A stretch of DNA of 64,000 nucleotides, from the NCBI GenBank assembly GCA_020746105.1, contig CM036621.1, positions 50,006,264 through 50,070,263 of the forward strand. The letters are read 5' to 3'. Below are positions 62,101-64,000 of the stretch, piece by piece. The number at the start of each line of letters is the position of its first letter. The stretch's first letter is position 1. The position numbers and the translations under genes were made by a program. The DNA comes from Trogon surrucura (lineage: Eukaryota; Chordata; Aves; Trogoniformes; Trogonidae). The notes under the pieces are model-generated. The model searched no databases and was not told the origin of the DNA. It was given only the letters and a program-made list of their open reading frames with translations.

Positions 62101-64000
62101 TGAGTAAACCAAATGAGACTTGGCATTAGCAGCTCACGAAGTGAGAAGCCTTTCTCCTGAACCCCCACAGTAGCGCAGGGGGGTGAGTGTTGGGGAAAGC
62201 CATGTTGGCTCCCCTGTGAGCGTGGCAGCGGAGGGCCCAGCACCCTGTGGGTGCTCCTTGCTGAGCTGCGAGTGCTGACCTGACCTTAATTTGTAATGCT
62301 GAGTTGTCCTGAAATGTGCCCTCAGTTTTCTGTCGGGGAATTAGCCACCGCCCTTAATTCACCTAAACGTTTTCTTCTAGTTTTCAGGGGATGTTAGAGT
62401 TATTTATTTATTTTTAATTTAAGAAATTTTTGGCAAACCCACAGCAAGTCTGCTGGTGCTGTGTGCAAAAGCGCAGCCCGTCACCTGGAACGTGCAAGTG
62501 CTTCAAGGCTTGATGGAGGAAAAAACCCAAAAAAACACCTTTACACGAGTTGCTGCCAGACTTGGTGAGCTGCTGGGGTGGGACGCGGGCCCTCGCCGCA
62601 GGGTGTGATGCTGCTGGCGGGGTGCGATGATGGGGTGTGCGGGGCGACGTGCCCACAGCCTTGCTGTGTGAGCATCTCTAGGTGGCAGCAGCCCCCAGGA
62701 GCTCCAAGGCAGCTGGGTGAGCAGCCCGGACTTGGAGATGTGATTTTTCTGGTCCTGCTGCTCAGCACCCTCAGGCCGGGCTGGGGAGTAGATTTTTGGG
62801 TGCGTAGAGGGAAAGGAGGTGTTGTGCAGCGAGTCAGCCATCGCTCGAGTCCTGTCCCCACTTTCTGTGCCTTTGCTTGCAGGGTAAGGGAGGTGTAATA
62901 ACACCCTGGGAGAGGAACTTAAAAAACTCTGAAGTGCTTCAGCTGAGCAACTGAGGGAGCACAGGTGGATTCAACGGAGAGTTAAGGAAGATTTGATTAT
63001 ATTCAGAAGCACTTAAAACTGGCAGTGAATTTCTAAGCTTATATTCTAGAGGACTTATTGAGCTAACCAGTAAGTCAGGACCAGACTGACGGCTGAGTAC
63101 AAAAGGTGAACAAGTTCAAACTAGGAATGAAGTGCATGCTCTTTATACTATAGTAACTGTTGTGGCAAGTGAGGAAAGAAAAAAGAAGGTCACCCAGCAC
63201 CACAAACTTGGATTAGATGGTTCTTCTAAACTACACTTATTCAAAAGGATGGTGTAGCCTGTAGGTTGTGGTTGTTTTTTTTTTTCCCCCCCTTTTTAAA
63301 ATGTTCATTCTGGTCTTTCTCAAAATGCAGGTGTTCTGGAATCACAATGTACCCTCACCTGATTTCTTTGGGACAGTAAGGGTGGGGTGGTACTTGGTGG
63401 TTGGTATGGGGTGATAGGATGGTTCCCAGGAGACTTCCTAACTTGCTTTGTGTCCTGCCTGCGCAGATGGGGGTTTAACGCTATGTGACCAGACGTTTAT
63501 GCTTTTAAGACTACTGGTAAGCAATGGCAGCTCTGTAGGCACAGCTAAGCCAGGTCTGCCCTGTGGCCTCAGCTGCTCTCAGTATTCTGAGGGAGTTTTG
63601 CTGGGGAAGGAGTGGGGGCTTGTTCCAGGGATTTACTTTTTGCTGTGGCAAGAGGAGGTGACCGTGGCAGGACCGTTTCCTGTGTGTCACACGTGAGCTG
63701 ACAAGCCCTGTGGTGTCCGACGGGCTCTTGTTTTCACTGACTTAAAGGTTTTCCTTTTGCAGACAAGCATGGGCTGCTGGTGGATTTTTATGTATGCCCA
63801 CGTAGCCGAAGCAGAGCTATCCCACGGGAGTGCTGAAGTCTGCCAGAAAGATTCATCATTTCAGCAACTTTAGTTAATGTTTGTTTAGCGACTTCTTGCT
63901 TTGGACGAACAGTTTAAGCTGTGCTCGGCGGCAGCTTTCCTGCGATGAGCTGTGTGTCCACGTGATAAATGGTCTCATTTCTGCGCTGTCCGCTACCTCT
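59104..64000 (+). other. Intron 1 (5' part), runs off the window
   Basis: It starts with GTGAGTC at the donor. The first 600 bases are still CpG-island DNA, then composition becomes ordinary. I see no second exon: no open frame has a convincing acceptor plus donor and domain. Frames such as 60,364-60,741 (125 codons) and the minus-strand frame 61,755-62,243 (162 codons) show no recognisable domain. T-runs lie near 61,352 and 63,270. No clear CR1 copy is present. Confidence 0.65.

Noticed and set aside
61755..62243. 162-codon minus-strand frame inside intron 1
   Set aside because: Mixed composition with a Lys run from a T tract and no recognisable domain. It is most likely a chance frame.
63200..63245. 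CR1-tail-like words (CTTGGATTAGATGGTTCTTC)
   Set aside because: Too short and lacks the following CCTTCCAACC and ATTCTRTG parts.
1..64000. CRISPR arrays, prokaryotic operons, riboswitches, attachment sites
   Set aside because: The sequence is vertebrate nuclear DNA by its CR1 and SINE content, CpG island and splice donor. No regularly spaced repeats or packed gene runs are present.

Overview
The window looks like vertebrate, specifically avian, nuclear DNA. It carries many CR1 non-LTR retrotransposon fragments, which are typical of birds. It has no prokaryotic-style gene packing, and most long open frames are chance ones. One nested element joins a tRNA-Ile-like T-arm to a CR1-type 3' tail. 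That is the layout of the SINE family reported from songbirds (TguSINE1-like), so a passerine host is the best guess. This guess rests on recalled family knowledge and was not checked against a database.

Layout: positions 1 to about 58,400 are intergenic or distal regulatory DNA in which I can support no protein-coding host gene. Retroelement pieces lie at 22.5-23.9 kb (CR1, minus strand, interrupted by the SINE), 28.2 kb, 30.4-31.5 kb (the best-preserved CR1, plus strand), 32.0 kb, 36.9 kb, 38.2-39.2 kb (degraded CR1), 44.1 kb, 50.1 kb, 51.9-52.2 kb, 58.1 kb and 58.4 kb. Three small CpG-dense patches (17.5-17.9, 45.7-46.0 and 50.8-51.1 kb) stand out from the AT-rich background and could be orphan promoters or exons. 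A segment at 11.3-11.7 kb with three copies of a homeodomain/POU-like motif looks like a conserved enhancer candidate.

The one host gene I can support begins at the right end. A strong CpG island (about 58.47-59.72 kb) contains GC boxes, a GGC-rich 5' leader and a short in-frame upstream ORF. An ATG at 59,010 opens a 31-codon signal-peptide exon that ends at a perfect consensus splice donor (59,103/59,104). The remaining 4.9 kb is the start of intron 1. The gene therefore encodes a secreted or membrane protein, but its identity cannot be read from this exon.

I found no evidence of a novel multi-gene system. The most informative items are the nested tRNA-Ile/CR1 chimeric SINE with target-site duplication, the first exon with its in-frame uORF, and the isolated CpG-dense patches in the gene desert.
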